Shown one piece after another: positions 1 through 8,791 of a stretch of DNA of 64,000 bases. The stretch lies in the NCBI RefSeq assembly GCF_001307035.1, contig NZ_LKIU01000005.1:389664-453663 (forward strand), read 5' to 3'. Below the pieces are notes generated by a model. That model worked only from the letters and a program-made list of their open reading frames with translations. It did no database searches and was not told the DNA's origin. Every line of letters starts with the position of its first letter. Within the stretch, counting starts at the first letter, position 1. The position numbers and the translations under genes were made by a program. Origin of the DNA: Arthrobacter sp. Edens01 (GTDB taxonomy: Bacteria; Actinomycetota; Actinomycetes; Actinomycetales; Micrococcaceae).

Positions 1-1062
1 GAAGAGAAGAAGGGCCGCGCACCGGACAACGGCCTGGCGGACATCGCCTGCGCCAACTGCGGCACCAAGGGCCAGTGGACGGAGCCGCAGGAATTCTCCG
101 GCCTGCTCAAGACCTTCCTGGGCCCGGTGGCCAGTGAAGAAGGCATGCACTACCTGCGTCCGGAAACGGCCCAGGGCATCTTCGTGAACTTCAACAACGT
201 GCTCACCACCTCCCGCAAGAAGCCGCCGTTCGGGATCGGCCAGATCGGCAAGAGCTTCCGCAACGAGATCACCCCGGGCAACTTCATCTTCCGTACCCGC
301 GAGTTCGAGCAGATGGAGATGGAATTCTTCGTCGAGCCCGGCACGGATGAGGAATGGCACAAGTACTGGATCGAAACCCGGAAGAACTGGTACACGGACC
401 TGGGCATCGACCCGGAGAACCTGCGCCTGTTCGAGCACCCGCTGGAGAAGCTCAGCCACTACTCCAAGGGCACTACGGACATTGAATACCGCTTCGGTTT
501 CCAGGGCTCGGAATGGGGCGAGCTGGAAGGCATCGCCAACCGCACCGACTTTGACCTTGGCACCCACTCGAAGCACTCCGGCACTGACCTGAGCTACTTC
601 AATCAGGCCACCAACGAGCGCTTCACGCCGTACGTCATTGAGCCCGCCGCCGGCCTGACCCGTTCCTTCATGGCGTTCCTGGTGGACGCCTACACCGAGG
701 ACGAGGCACCGAACGCGAAGGGCGGCGTGGACAAGCGCACCGTCCTGCGCCTGGATCCGCGCCTGGCCCCGGTCAAGGCTGCTGTGCTTCCGCTGAGCCG
801 CAACGAAGACCTGTCCCCGAAGGCGAAGGAACTGGCCGCCCAGCTGCGCCGGAACTGGAACATCGACTTCGACGACGCCGGTGCCATTGGCCGCCGCTAC
901 CGCCGCCAGGACGAGATCGGTACCCCGTTCTGCATCACCGTGGACTTCGACACGCTCGAAGACCAGGCCGTAACCGTCCGCGAGCGGGACACCATGGCCC
1001 AGGAGCGCGTGAGCCTGGACAAGGTTGAGGGTTACCTCGCCGAACGGCTGATCGGCGCGTAA
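1..1062 (+). CDS. glyS: Glycyl-tRNA synthetase, 3' part (5' end outside window)
   Basis: This class II aminoacyl-tRNA synthetase charges tRNA-Gly in the cytoplasm. The frame is open from base 1, so the N-terminus lies upstream; 353 residues are visible. The first visible residues include a CANC...CGTKG stretch typical of the zinc-binding insertion. Class II motifs follow: [11 protein letters not shown], then FRNEITPG and [13 protein letters not shown]. The C-terminal anticodon-binding domain begins near [12 protein letters not shown] and ends at [12 protein letters not shown]. The stop TAA overlaps the next ATG by one base (TAATG), so the GNAT gene downstream is probably translationally coupled. 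The protein looks intact over the visible part. Confidence 0.95.
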   Translation, partial: EEKKGRAPDNGLADIACANCGTKGQWTEPQEFSGLLKTFLGPVASEEGMHYLRPETAQGIFVNFNNVLTTSRKKPPFGIGQIGKSFRNEITPGNFIFRTREFEQMEMEFFVEPGTDEEWHKYWIETRKNWYTDLGIDPENLRLFEHPLEKLSHYSKGTTDIEYRFGFQGSEWGELEGIANRTDFDLGTHSKHSGTDLSYFNQATNERFTPYVIEPAAGLTRSFMAFLVDAYTEDEAPNAKGGVDKRTVLRLDPRLAPVKAAVLPLSRNEDLSPKAKELAAQLRRNWNIDFDDAGAIGRRYRRQDEIGTPFCITVDFDTLEDQAVTVRERDTMAQERVSLDKVEGYLAERLIGA

Positions 1063-1967
1063 TGGCGATCTCCTTCCGTGAATGGCGCGAGGACGACGAC
1101 CTGGCGCTGATCCAGCTTTGGGGCGACCCCGAGACCGGTGAAGCCGCGCACTTCCGTTCTGTCCTGCGGCCGTCGGCCAACGAGCCGTGGAGCCGCTGCA
1201 TCGTGGCGGAGGACGACGGCGTGCCGGTGGCTGCAGGGGTGGTCTACGAGACCAGCCTGCACCCGGACCGGCTGTGGGTGTACATCGAGGTAGCCCGGGA
1301 GAACCGGCGTGCCGGCCTCGGGTCCACCCTCCTGGGCATGCTGCGCAAGGAAGCCGAGAGTGCGCCGTCGGGCGTCACGAAGCTCCGTGCCAAGGTATCT
1401 CCGGATACCCCGGGTGCGGCGTTTGCTGCCGCCGCCGGGATGGAGCCCATCCAGCGTTCCCGCGCGGTGATCGTTGAACCGGGCAAGATCAAGCTGCCCG
1501 TCTTCGAGGACCACGGTCCGCAGCTGGAAGAAGCGGCGACCGGATCGGTGGAACTGACCCGCGCCGTCGCTGACTTCTACAACGCCGTCCATGACTGGGA
1601 CCGGGCGGACATGGGAATCGGCCGTGCCCAGCAGATGCTGCTGCAGGAGGCCACCGGCGCGTCCGGTGCCGTGGTGCTGCGGGACAAGCCCAAGCATGAA
1701 GGCGGGAAGATCGCGGCTTTCGCCGTGAGCTACACCTCTGAGCGCACCGACGCCCCGGCGGACGTGCTGCTGGGCTGGGATACCGGGCTGGAGGAATCCG
1801 AGGCGGAAGCCGCAGTGGCCTCACTGCTGGCCATGCTCGCCTACCAGTACCCGGTGCAGCTGGAGGTCGATGACTCGATGACAGCTCTGGTTCGTGTCCT
1901 GGAGCCGCTCCTGGCCGCCGGCGCCGCACGGCAGGACGGTGCGGACACGCTGATCGTCAGCAGCTGA
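1062..1967 (+). CDS. GNAT family N-acetyltransferase
   Basis: A 301-residue protein. Residues 1-140 look like a GNAT acetyl-CoA-binding domain: YIEVARENRRAGLGSTLLGML fits the acetyl-CoA loop motif R-x-x-G-x-G/A, here RRAGLGS. The C-terminal half (about 150-300) looks like a second, degenerate GNAT-like fold without a clear acetyl-CoA loop. It starts on the last base of the glyS stop codon and ends just before a strong terminator, so it is the last gene of the glyS transcript. The substrate cannot be told from sequence; a link to glyS is only positional. Confidence 0.75.
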   Translation: MAISFREWREDDDLALIQLWGDPETGEAAHFRSVLRPSANEPWSRCIVAEDDGVPVAAGVVYETSLHPDRLWVYIEVARENRRAGLGSTLLGMLRKEAESAPSGVTKLRAKVSPDTPGAAFAAAAGMEPIQRSRAVIVEPGKIKLPVFEDHGPQLEEAATGSVELTRAVADFYNAVHDWDRADMGIGRAQQMLLQEATGASGAVVLRDKPKHEGGKIAAFAVSYTSERTDAPADVLLGWDTGLEESEAEAAVASLLAMLAYQYPVQLEVDDSMTALVRVLEPLLAAGAARQDGADTLIVSS

Positions 1968-1981
1968 TTCGTCCTTTATTT

Positions 1982-2030
1982 AACAACGACGGCGCCGGAT
2001 CCCGCCCAGGGGTCCGGCGCCGTCGTTGTT
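1982..2030. terminator. Strong hairpin terminator after glyS-GNAT
   Basis: About 21-bp inverted repeat (arms 1982-2002 and 2010-2030, core GGCGCCGGA/TCCGGCGCC). The outer ends are AACAA/TTGTT, giving short T/A runs on both sides. It lies between convergent genes (GNAT on plus, TetR on minus) and could stop transcription in both directions. Confidence 0.85.
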
Positions 2031-2042
2031 TCTTGGGTGTTC

Positions 2043-2606
2043 TCAGGCAGTCAGCTGTCCGGAGAGTGTGAACAGCACCGAGTCGGCCACTTCCCCCAGG
2101 CTGCGCTCCGGAGCGAAGACGAGCCACTCGATGCCGCCCACCAGTACGGCGCCAAAGACGGTGCCAGCCATCAGTTCAGCATCCGGGCGTTCCGGGTGGG
2201 TCTGCCTGATCACTGCCACAAACTCGGCCAGCGCCTCCCGGCGGACCAGCTGGAGCGGGGTTTGCCAGGACCGGTCCGTCCGGAAGATCTCGGCCGCGAT
2301 GAGCTTGGCCAGGGGCTGGTTCCCGGAAATCACCTCGAGCATGGCGGTAATCATTGAACTCAGGGCAGGAGCACCGGACCTGCCCTCGCGGGCCTGCCGC
2401 AGTGTCTCCGCCAGAGCGCCCACTCCGTCCAGGAGCAGCTGTTCAAAGAGCTTGTCCTTGGAAGAGAAGTTGTAATAGACGCTTCCCTTGGCGACGCCGG
2501 CGCGCACGGCAACGTCTTCCATGGTGGTGCCCGTTATCCCGTTCAGCGACGCCAGCTCCAGGGCGGCATCCAGAATCGACCGTTTGGTGCCTGATACCCG
2601 TGGCAT
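2043..2606 (-). CDS. TetR family transcriptional regulator
   Basis: A 187-residue one-component repressor. The N-terminal helix-turn-helix covers about residues 8-52: ILDAALELASLNG, then TTMEDVAVRAGVAKGSVYYNF, the classic TetR recognition region. The C-terminal part is a variable ligand/dimer domain. ATG at 2606 is preceded by AAAGGA at suitable spacing. It is the last gene of a three-gene minus-strand unit (ABC ATPase, YhgE-like protein, TetR). A TetR-sized palindrome at 5472-5485 upstream of the unit is the likely autoregulated operator. The inducer is unknown; substrates of the linked exporter are natural candidates. Confidence 0.85.
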   Translation of the reverse strand: MPRVSGTKRSILDAALELASLNGITGTTMEDVAVRAGVAKGSVYYNFSSKDKLFEQLLLDGVGALAETLRQAREGRSGAPALSSMITAMLEVISGNQPLAKLIAAEIFRTDRSWQTPLQLVRREALAEFVAVIRQTHPERPDAELMAGTVFGAVLVGGIEWLVFAPERSLGEVADSVLFTLSGQLTA

Positions 2607-2645
2607 GCAATGAGTCCTTTGTTTCTCCGGTGGTTCCCTTCGATC

Positions 2646-4769
2646 TTAGAGGTGCAGCTCAGGATGCAGGCGCTTGATCGTCCACATGCGCTGCCGGCCA
2701 GCGCTCAGCGAGCTCACCGCTACGCACATGGCAGTAAGGATGCCCAGGAACGCCACGGCGATCCACATACGGGCATCAACTCCGCCCGTAATCAGCGCAC
2801 GAAGTCCGTTGACCACGTAGGTTGCGGGCATAAACGGGTGCAGGGCCTGGAAGAAGGCCGGTGTGGTTTCCACCGGGTACGTACCGCCGGAGGAGCTGAG
2901 CTGCAGCATCAGCAGCACCAGCGAGACCACACGTCCTGCTGCTGTGCCCAGCACGATGATGAGCATTTGCTGCAGCGCCAGGAACGCAACGGTGGTCAGG
3001 TACAGGAAGGCACCCGTGCCCAGCAGGTAGGCGGGATGGATCTCAAGGCCCCAGACCATCACGGCCATCATGATCAGTACCTGGCCCAGGCCAATGGCCA
3101 GGGCAGGGATGAGCCCGGTTGCCGCTGCCCGGAATCCGGAGACACCGGCAGCCAGTGCCCGGGTGGGAAGTGCGCGGAGGAGCAGCCAGGTAATCAGTGC
3201 GCCCACGAAGGTGGCCAGGGCCAGGAAGAAGGGCGCAAAGCCTTCGCCGAAGCTGTCCGCCTGGGTAGCGAAACCGGCGTCCAGTTCAACTGGATCAGCA
3301 GCTACTGCGGCTTTGGCATCGATGAGTGAGCCGTCATCCTGGGGGAGGGCGCTGCCTCCGTCAGCCAGTGCATCGGCAAGGGTGTGGCTGCCTGCCGACA
3401 GTTCGCCGGCGCCCTCGGAGAGCGAGGTGCCGCCGTCAACCAGTTTTCCGGCTCCGTCCGCCAGGTCGGTGGTGCCTCCGCTGAGGGTGGCTGCGCCCGC
3501 GTTCAGTTCAGCGGCGCCCCGGGCTGCTGCCTGCGCGCCGTCGTCCACCTGGGAAGCGCCCGCAGTGAGGTCCGCCGCACCCGCGGACAGCGCCGCAGCG
3601 CCGTCGGCTGCGGACTGTGCGCCTGCGGAGACCTGGGCGGCTCCGGCGGCGAGGTCTGAGCTGCCGGCTGCCAGCCTTCCGGCGCCGTCGGCGGCCTGTC
3701 CAATGCCGGCCTGCAGTGATTCGGTGCCGGAGGCGACCTGCTGTGCGCCCTCGGCCAGCGGCATCAGCTGGGCCAGCAGTGCGTTGTCAGGATCCTGTGC
3801 GGCCAGTCCGGCGACGAGCTGATCGAGTCCGGAGGAGACCTGGGCCGCACCCGTGTTCAGCTGACCGGCCTGCGGGACGGCGTCTCCGAGTTTGCCCGAA
3901 AGCGCGGAAAGGCTGGTGTCCAGCGTCTGTGCGCCCGAGGCCACATCGGCAGCGCCGTCGGACAGGGTGGCTGTGCCGGCCGAGAGGGACTGTGCCCCCG
4001 CAGACAGGTTGCTGCTTCCGGCGGAGAGGGCTGCGGTGCCGGAGGACAGGTCGGTCAGTCCGGCTGCCAGCGTGCCTGCTCCGGCAGAAAGCCTGAAGGC
4101 TCCGTCCTGCAGGGTAACCGTGCCGTCGGCCAGGCTGCCCAGACCTGCGGTCAGCTCTCCCGCTCCGGTGACGGCGGAGTCGATTCCTTCGCTCAGTTCA
4201 CCGGCGCCGGCGGCGGCGTCGCGGAGGCCGGAACCGGCGTCGTTCAGGCCCACAAGAAGCGTGGAGGCAACCTGATTGCCCAGCTGGGAGGAAACAGCGG
4301 CCTGCACCTGTGCCATTGCCTGCTTGCCGAGCACGCCGGCCAGGAAGTTGTTGGAGTCGTTGTAGTCGACCTTGAGTTTTGCCGCCACCGGGTTGTCCGT
4401 GCCCACGGACACGGCGCTGGCGGAGAAATCCTCCGGGATGGTCAGCGAGAGGTAGTACGTGCCGTCGGAGACTCCGGCGGCAGCATCGGCAGCGTTCGTT
4501 GAATGCCAGTCCAGGTCAGCGCCGTCGAGCAGTTTTGTTTCAAGTTCGTCTCCGGCATTGAGGGCTTCCCCGTCCCGGTCTGCCCCCTTGTCCTCATTGA
4601 CCAGGGCGACCGACAGCCCGTCCAGGTGCTTGTCCGGGGAGTCGAAGGCCCAGAGATACAGCGCGCCGTAGATCAGCGGAATGAACAGCATCACCACTAC
4701 GGCGATTTTGGGCAGGGTTCCCCGCCTGAACCGGCTGAGTTCGGTGCCGGGTGAAAAGAGAGCAAACAT
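2646..4769 (-). CDS. YhgE/Pip family membrane protein (ABC-2-like, long periplasmic-type repeat region)
   Basis: A 707-residue YhgE/Pip (phage infection protein) family member. One N-terminal membrane helix (IAVVVMLFIPLIYGALYLWAF) is followed by an extracytoplasmic domain. Residues of roughly 200-470 are Ala/Ser/Gly-rich heptads (repeats like LSAGAxxLxxG) forming a long helical rod. The C-terminus has five or six membrane helices of ABC-2 type. ATG at 4769 is chosen over an in-frame start 57 bases upstream because it has GAGGAGG at good spacing and overlaps the ATPase stop as TGATG. The coupling suggests this is the membrane partner of that ATPase. The substrate is unknown. Confidence 0.85.
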   Translation of the reverse strand: MFALFSPGTELSRFRRGTLPKIAVVVMLFIPLIYGALYLWAFDSPDKHLDGLSVALVNEDKGADRDGEALNAGDELETKLLDGADLDWHSTNAADAAAGVSDGTYYLSLTIPEDFSASAVSVGTDNPVAAKLKVDYNDSNNFLAGVLGKQAMAQVQAAVSSQLGNQVASTLLVGLNDAGSGLRDAAAGAGELSEGIDSAVTGAGELTAGLGSLADGTVTLQDGAFRLSAGAGTLAAGLTDLSSGTAALSAGSSNLSAGAQSLSAGTATLSDGAADVASGAQTLDTSLSALSGKLGDAVPQAGQLNTGAAQVSSGLDQLVAGLAAQDPDNALLAQLMPLAEGAQQVASGTESLQAGIGQAADGAGRLAAGSSDLAAGAAQVSAGAQSAADGAAALSAGAADLTAGASQVDDGAQAAARGAAELNAGAATLSGGTTDLADGAGKLVDGGTSLSEGAGELSAGSHTLADALADGGSALPQDDGSLIDAKAAVAADPVELDAGFATQADSFGEGFAPFFLALATFVGALITWLLLRALPTRALAAGVSGFRAAATGLIPALAIGLGQVLIMMAVMVWGLEIHPAYLLGTGAFLYLTTVAFLALQQMLIIVLGTAAGRVVSLVLLMLQLSSSGGTYPVETTPAFFQALHPFMPATYVVNGLRALITGGVDARMWIAVAFLGILTAMCVAVSSLSAGRQRMWTIKRLHPELHL

Positions 4770-5449
4770 CAGTGCGCCTCCTCGGCGATGAGCAGTGCGG
4801 AGGGCTGGATCTCGAGACCGCTCCACAACCGTGTTTCCAGGGACGCAGCACCAACGACGACGGCGGTGCCGTCTGCCGCGAGGGCCGCCAGCCGCTCCGT
4901 CACCAGGGCACGTGCCTCTTCGCTGTGGACCTGTTCAATGTCGTCAACGAAGAGGACGCGGGGACGGGACAGCATGGCCAGGGAGATGCGCAGCAGGAAC
5001 TGTTCTGCCTCTCCGAGGTTCCAGATCACGGTGTTCCCGGCCGGCACCGGCGTGCTGCTGCCGAAAACGGGGCCGCAGGCCCGGGCGGCCTGGCGGTCAG
5101 AAACCTTGGGAACGAACTGCCACCACGGTGCGAGCCAGGCCAGGCGCTCGCGGAGGGCCTGGCCGACGGTGACGCCGGGCTCCAGGTCATCAATGTCGCG
5201 GAACCCGGCAATCGCGGTCTCTTTCTGGACCTGGCGGGCGGCCCGGGGGAGGGCATGGCCAAGGACCTCGAGGGAGCCGCTGCCGGCTTTCATCCGTCCG
5301 GCAAGGGTGAGGAGGAGGCTGGTCCGGCCGCTGCCGGCGGGGCCGCACACCACGCTGAGTGGATCGGCCACGGTGAAACTTAGCGGGCCGTAGACGCGGC
5401 CCCGCGCGGCGGCGAGGCTGAGCCCCTCCGCTGAGATAAGCGGTTGCAC
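4769..5449 (-). CDS. ABC transporter ATP-binding protein, degenerate signature
   Basis: A 226-residue ABC-type ATPase. Walker A is GPAGSGRTS (about residues 36-44) and Walker B is PRVLFVDDIEQ (about 162-172). The usual LSGGQ signature is replaced by NLGEAEQ, and the second acidic residue of Walker B is D-I rather than D-E. It starts at GTG 5449 after GAAAGG. The stop overlaps the start of the YhgE-like gene, so the pair is presumably co-translated as a two-component exporter. Function as an ATPase is likely but the altered signature leaves activity open. The start lies 23 bases from a TetR-type palindrome, so the unit is probably repressed by the TetR encoded at its end. Confidence 0.75.
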   Translation of the reverse strand: MQPLISAEGLSLAAARGRVYGPLSFTVADPLSVVCGPAGSGRTSLLLTLAGRMKAGSGSLEVLGHALPRAARQVQKETAIAGFRDIDDLEPGVTVGQALRERLAWLAPWWQFVPKVSDRQAARACGPVFGSSTPVPAGNTVIWNLGEAEQFLLRISLAMLSRPRVLFVDDIEQVHSEEARALVTERLAALAADGTAVVVGAASLETRLWSGLEIQPSALLIAEEAH

Positions 5450-5471
5450 GTAGGTGCCTTTCTGTTTTTGT

Positions 5472-5485
5472 ACTGACCAGTCAGT
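5472..5485. promoter_or_regulatory. TetR-type operator upstream of ABC/YhgE/TetR unit
   Basis: Perfect 6-bp-arm palindrome ACTGAC-CA-GTCAGT, 23 bp upstream of the GTG of the ABC ATPase and between two divergent genes. Size, symmetry and position fit an autoregulatory site for the TetR protein at 2043-2606. It may also touch the promoter of the YibE/F-like gene on the other strand. Confidence 0.6.
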
Positions 5486-5603
5486 CTAACCCTGTTGGAT
5501 GCCGGTGAATTACCGATTCGGCAATCAGCGCACGGCATAGGGAGAATAGGGGTGCCTACCCCGTCCGGCCATCCGGTCACCCCAAGAACCAGTGAGGACC
5601 AGT

Positions 5604-7085
5604 ATGGGACACAGTCACCTGCCCGCTCCGGGCACACCCACGCGCGCTGCGCTCGCAGCACGGCGTCGGGCGAACCGCCTGCTGGCGTGGATCCTGGTAC
5701 CCCTGGGGCTGCTGGCATTCGCCGGCATGGTGGCCCTGTGGCCCAGCGGAGACACCGGCGAGGTCACTGTGGCTGATCCCTATGCAACGGCCGACGGCGT
5801 TCGTATTGACACCGGTTCGGTCCAGCGGGTGCTGGAGGAAGACTGCCCTTCGGCAGCAACCCTCACGCAGGCGGGAGCCCAGGCCCCGCAGTGCCAGGTG
5901 GCGTATGCGCTGCCCTCATCCGGCGGTGCCGCCGTCCCGGTGGAAGTCCCCCCGGAAATCGCCAAGACCAATGAGATCGAGGCCGGGGACACCATCCGCT
6001 ACCTCAACCTCGAAGACGTCATGGTGGACAGCGGTGCGCCGCCCTACATCTTTATGGATTTCGTCCGGAGCGTTCCCATCGCGGCCCTGGCCGTGCTGTA
6101 CGCCGGCGTTGTCATCGCCGTCGCGCGCTGGCGAGGACTGCGCGCCCTCATTGGACTTGGCGGCGCCTATGCCGTGCTGGCCGGGTTCATCCTCCCCGGA
6201 CTGGTGGAGGGCAAACCGCCGCTGCTGCTGGGACTGGTCGGATCGAGCGTGATCATGATCGGGGTGCTGTATTTCGCCCACGGTTTCAGTGCCAGGACCT
6301 CGACGGCGCTGCTCGGCACGCTCTTTGGCCTCGCCATCACCGCCGGGCTGGCAGCGTGGGCCACGGATGCCGCACACCTGGTCGGCGTCGACAATGAGAA
6401 CGCCTACGCACTGATCAACGCGTCCGACGAACTCTCCATCTCCGGGATCATCCTGTGCGGGCTCATAATCTCCGGACTGGGTGTGCTCAACGACGTGACC
6501 ATCACCCAGTCCTCGGCGGTCTGGGAAATGTACGAACTCGCTCCCGGTGCCTCTGCCAAACGGCTGTTCGCCGGCGCCATGCGAGTGGGCCGGGACCACA
6601 TCGCCTCCACGGTGTACACCATCGCCTTCGCCTACGCCGGTGCTGCGCTCCCGGTCCTGATCCTGGTGTCCCTCTACGACCGCACGCTGGCAGAGACCCT
6701 TACCAGCGGCGAGCTGGCCGAGGAAGTCATCCGAACACTGGTCGGTTCGATCGGCCTCGTGCTGGCCATCCCGGTGACCACCGCCGTCGCGGTCCTGGTG
6801 GTCAAGGCAGTGGGCATCTCCCGTTCCCCGGAAGCCGAAGGGGAAGGGGCCGGGGGAGTGGCCGACGCCGCCGTTTCTGTGGACGGCGACGACGCCGTTG
6901 TCTCCGGTGGAGCCCACGACGACGCCGGCACCCGGCGCGGTGCCCGGCGCCTTGCCCGGGCGCAGCGTGCTTCCGGCCGCGGACCCGTTGCTGTCTCCGG
7001 ACCGGCTGCTGTCCCCGGCCCCGCTGATGTCCCGGGAACCGCAGGTGTCGCCGGACCGGCTACTGAGCTGCCGGCTCGGGAATGA
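5604..7085 (+). CDS. YibE/F-like multi-pass membrane protein
   Basis: A 493-residue protein of the YibE/F family, whose function is not established. An N-terminal helix (about residues 25-47) anchors a roughly 100-residue extracytoplasmic domain that contains two cysteines (ECPSAA..., PQCQVAY). From about residue 145 there are seven or eight membrane helices, with the conserved run GLGVLNDVTITQSSAVWE. The last 70 residues are a Gly/Ala/Pro tail without structure. ATG 5604 is preferred to GTG 5592, since GAGG lies six bases before it. The 3' end overlaps the convergent AtoE-like gene by 26 bases. Confidence 0.75.
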   Translation: MGHSHLPAPGTPTRAALAARRRANRLLAWILVPLGLLAFAGMVALWPSGDTGEVTVADPYATADGVRIDTGSVQRVLEEDCPSAATLTQAGAQAPQCQVAYALPSSGGAAVPVEVPPEIAKTNEIEAGDTIRYLNLEDVMVDSGAPPYIFMDFVRSVPIAALAVLYAGVVIAVARWRGLRALIGLGGAYAVLAGFILPGLVEGKPPLLLGLVGSSVIMIGVLYFAHGFSARTSTALLGTLFGLAITAGLAAWATDAAHLVGVDNENAYALINASDELSISGIILCGLIISGLGVLNDVTITQSSAVWEMYELAPGASAKRLFAGAMRVGRDHIASTVYTIAFAYAGAALPVLILVSLYDRTLAETLTSGELAEEVIRTLVGSIGLVLAIPVTTAVAVLVVKAVGISRSPEAEGEGAGGVADAAVSVDGDDAVVSGGAHDDAGTRRGARRLARAQRASGRGPVAVSGPAAVPGPADVPGTAGVAGPATELPARE

Positions 7086-8508
7086 CCGGCGGCTCGAAGG
7101 TGAAGGTCATGCCGAGCAGCCAGACCAGCAGCAGCACCACCGGCAGGTGAAGAATGAACTGCAGGAACGTGAACCCCACCAGGTCCCGTGCCCGCAGCTT
7201 CAGTACGGCGAGCAGGGGCAGCATGAAGAATGGGTTGATCAGGTTCGGCAGGGCCTCGGAGATGTTGTAGATCTGCACGGTCCAGCCCAGGTTCATGTCC
7301 ACGTCCGTGGCTGACTGCATCACGTACGGTGCTTCCACCAGCCACTTGCCGCCGCCGGAGGGAACGAAGATCCCCAGGATCACTGTGTAGACCGCAATGA
7401 CCACGGCAAAGGCGCCGCCGGAGCCGACGTCGGTGAAGAAACCGGCCAGGTGCTCGGAGAGAGTCAGGCCGCCGGCGCCCTCGGCCTCGGTGAGGATGGC
7501 GGCCATTGACGCGTAGAGCGGGAACTGCACCAGGATTCCAGCCGTGGCGGGAACAGCTTTGGTGACTGCCTGGAGGAAGTTGCGCGGTGTGCGGTGCAGC
7601 ACGAGGCCGAGCACCAGGAAAACCAGCAGATAGGCGTTCAGGCTGGAAATGACACTCAGGAATGGCTTGGTAGCGAAGGAAGATACCACCCATCCGGCCG
7701 TCAGCAGACCAATCAGCGCAGGAAGGATCGCGGAGTACTCCAGCCACTCCCCGGGGCGCTGCCGCTTCGACGCAGGTTCGGGCTGGTCATTGAGGTCAAT
7801 GCCCAGATCCTCGGCTGTTCGGATGGCACTGCCGCGGGGAGCAGAGAAGTGGGCGATCACCGTAGTCAGTGCGATCAAAAGAACGCAGGTCAGCATCGAC
7901 TGCCAGGTGAAGATGGTCTTGCCGAAGTCGAGGACTCCAGTGATTTGCAGCAGTGCCGGCGGAAGGGAGGCGGCCGTGGCCTGGAGCTGGGCGGCAGAGG
8001 AAGACAGGCCAAGTGCCCAGACGGCGCCCAGGCCCATAAACGCTGCGGCGCCGAGCGCACGGTAGTCGACGTGCAGGTCCCTGCGGCGCGCGATGGCCCT
8101 GGCCAGGAGTCCGCCGAAGACGATGCTGAGTCCCCAGTTCAGTACGGAGACTGACATGGAGAGGAACGCTACGAAGCTCACGGCGGTGGCAGGCGCCTGG
8201 GGTATCCGGGCGAGCCAGGCGATCAGCCGCGCCACCGGGGGAGATGTGGCCACGACATAGCCGGTCAGGACCACCATGGACATCTGCAGCGTAAACGCGG
8301 TCAGGTCCCAGAAACCGTCTCCGAACGAATCCACCACCGCCTGCGGCGAGGAACCGTTCAGCAGTGCTGCCAGCCCAATAAGCACCACACCGCCGAGCGC
8401 GAAGATGTAGGCGTCGGGAAACCACTTTTCCGTCCAGCGGGCCAGTGCCTGGGCAACCCTGGCGAGCCCTTTCTCGGAACCGGCAGACCGCTCTGTGGCC
8501 GTTGGCAT
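7060..8508 (-). CDS. Short-chain fatty acid transporter, AtoE-like
   Basis: A 482-residue secondary transporter of the AtoE (TIGR00366-type) family, which moves short-chain fatty acids such as acetoacetate or butyrate. Sequence marks: WFPDAYIFALG near the N-terminus, VLNWGLSIVFGGLLAR in the middle and the late motif FVPSGGGKWLVEAPYV. About ten to twelve membrane helices are expected. ATG 8508 (MPTATERS) is preferred to the longer frame from 8598, which starts inside GC-rich non-coding DNA; GGAG precedes it. A transporter for acetoacetate-like acids would fit the branched-chain catabolism genes elsewhere in the window, but linkage is loose. Confidence 0.8.
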   Translation of the reverse strand: MPTATERSAGSEKGLARVAQALARWTEKWFPDAYIFALGGVVLIGLAALLNGSSPQAVVDSFGDGFWDLTAFTLQMSMVVLTGYVVATSPPVARLIAWLARIPQAPATAVSFVAFLSMSVSVLNWGLSIVFGGLLARAIARRRDLHVDYRALGAAAFMGLGAVWALGLSSSAAQLQATAASLPPALLQITGVLDFGKTIFTWQSMLTCVLLIALTTVIAHFSAPRGSAIRTAEDLGIDLNDQPEPASKRQRPGEWLEYSAILPALIGLLTAGWVVSSFATKPFLSVISSLNAYLLVFLVLGLVLHRTPRNFLQAVTKAVPATAGILVQFPLYASMAAILTEAEGAGGLTLSEHLAGFFTDVGSGGAFAVVIAVYTVILGIFVPSGGGKWLVEAPYVMQSATDVDMNLGWTVQIYNISEALPNLINPFFMLPLLAVLKLRARDLVGFTFLQFILHLPVVLLLVWLLGMTFTFEPPVIPEPAAQ

Positions 8509-8680
8509 GGTGAGACTCCATCTTCTCGGTGCTTCCCGGCTGCGGCGTTGAAGCCGGGAGGCCTGCCAGTCCCGGAGGGGCCGGCAGGCCTCCTGCACCG
8601 TAGAAAGGGCTCCGGCGGACAGTCAATACCCCGGCCCCGAACCCGGGCCGGGAACCCGGAAACGGTCGTGCCGGCGTCGT
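8509..8680. other. Non-coding DNA upstream of the AtoE-like gene
   Basis: This 172-bp stretch carries the upstream region of the minus-strand transporter. It contains imperfect GGCCGGCAGGCC-like GC repeats but I see no gene and no convincing -10/-35 pair. It leads into the repeat tracts that fill the rest of the 780-bp gap before dusB. Confidence 0.5.
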
Positions 8681-8693
8681 GCATTATTGGCGC

Positions 8694-8723
8694 GTGATTG
8701 GCCGTGATTGGCCGCGATTGGCC
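8694..8723. repeat. Three tandem 10-bp repeats (GTGATTGGCC)
   Basis: Copies start at 8694, 8704 and 8714; the third has one change (GCGATTGGCC). A related TTATTGGC lies just upstream at 8684. They sit at the left edge of a longer mosaic of repeats between the AtoE-like gene and dusB. Confidence 0.85.
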
Positions 8724-8791
8724 GCATGCGGGACGCAGCGTTGCTGAATGCGGCGTTCGGGGGTGCGGTGTTCCTGGACCCAGCGATCCTG

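Noticed and set aside
3100-4250. DNA repeats in the YhgE-like gene as a separate repeat element
   Set aside because: The repeats keep frame and encode heptads (LSAGAxx), so they belong to the protein.
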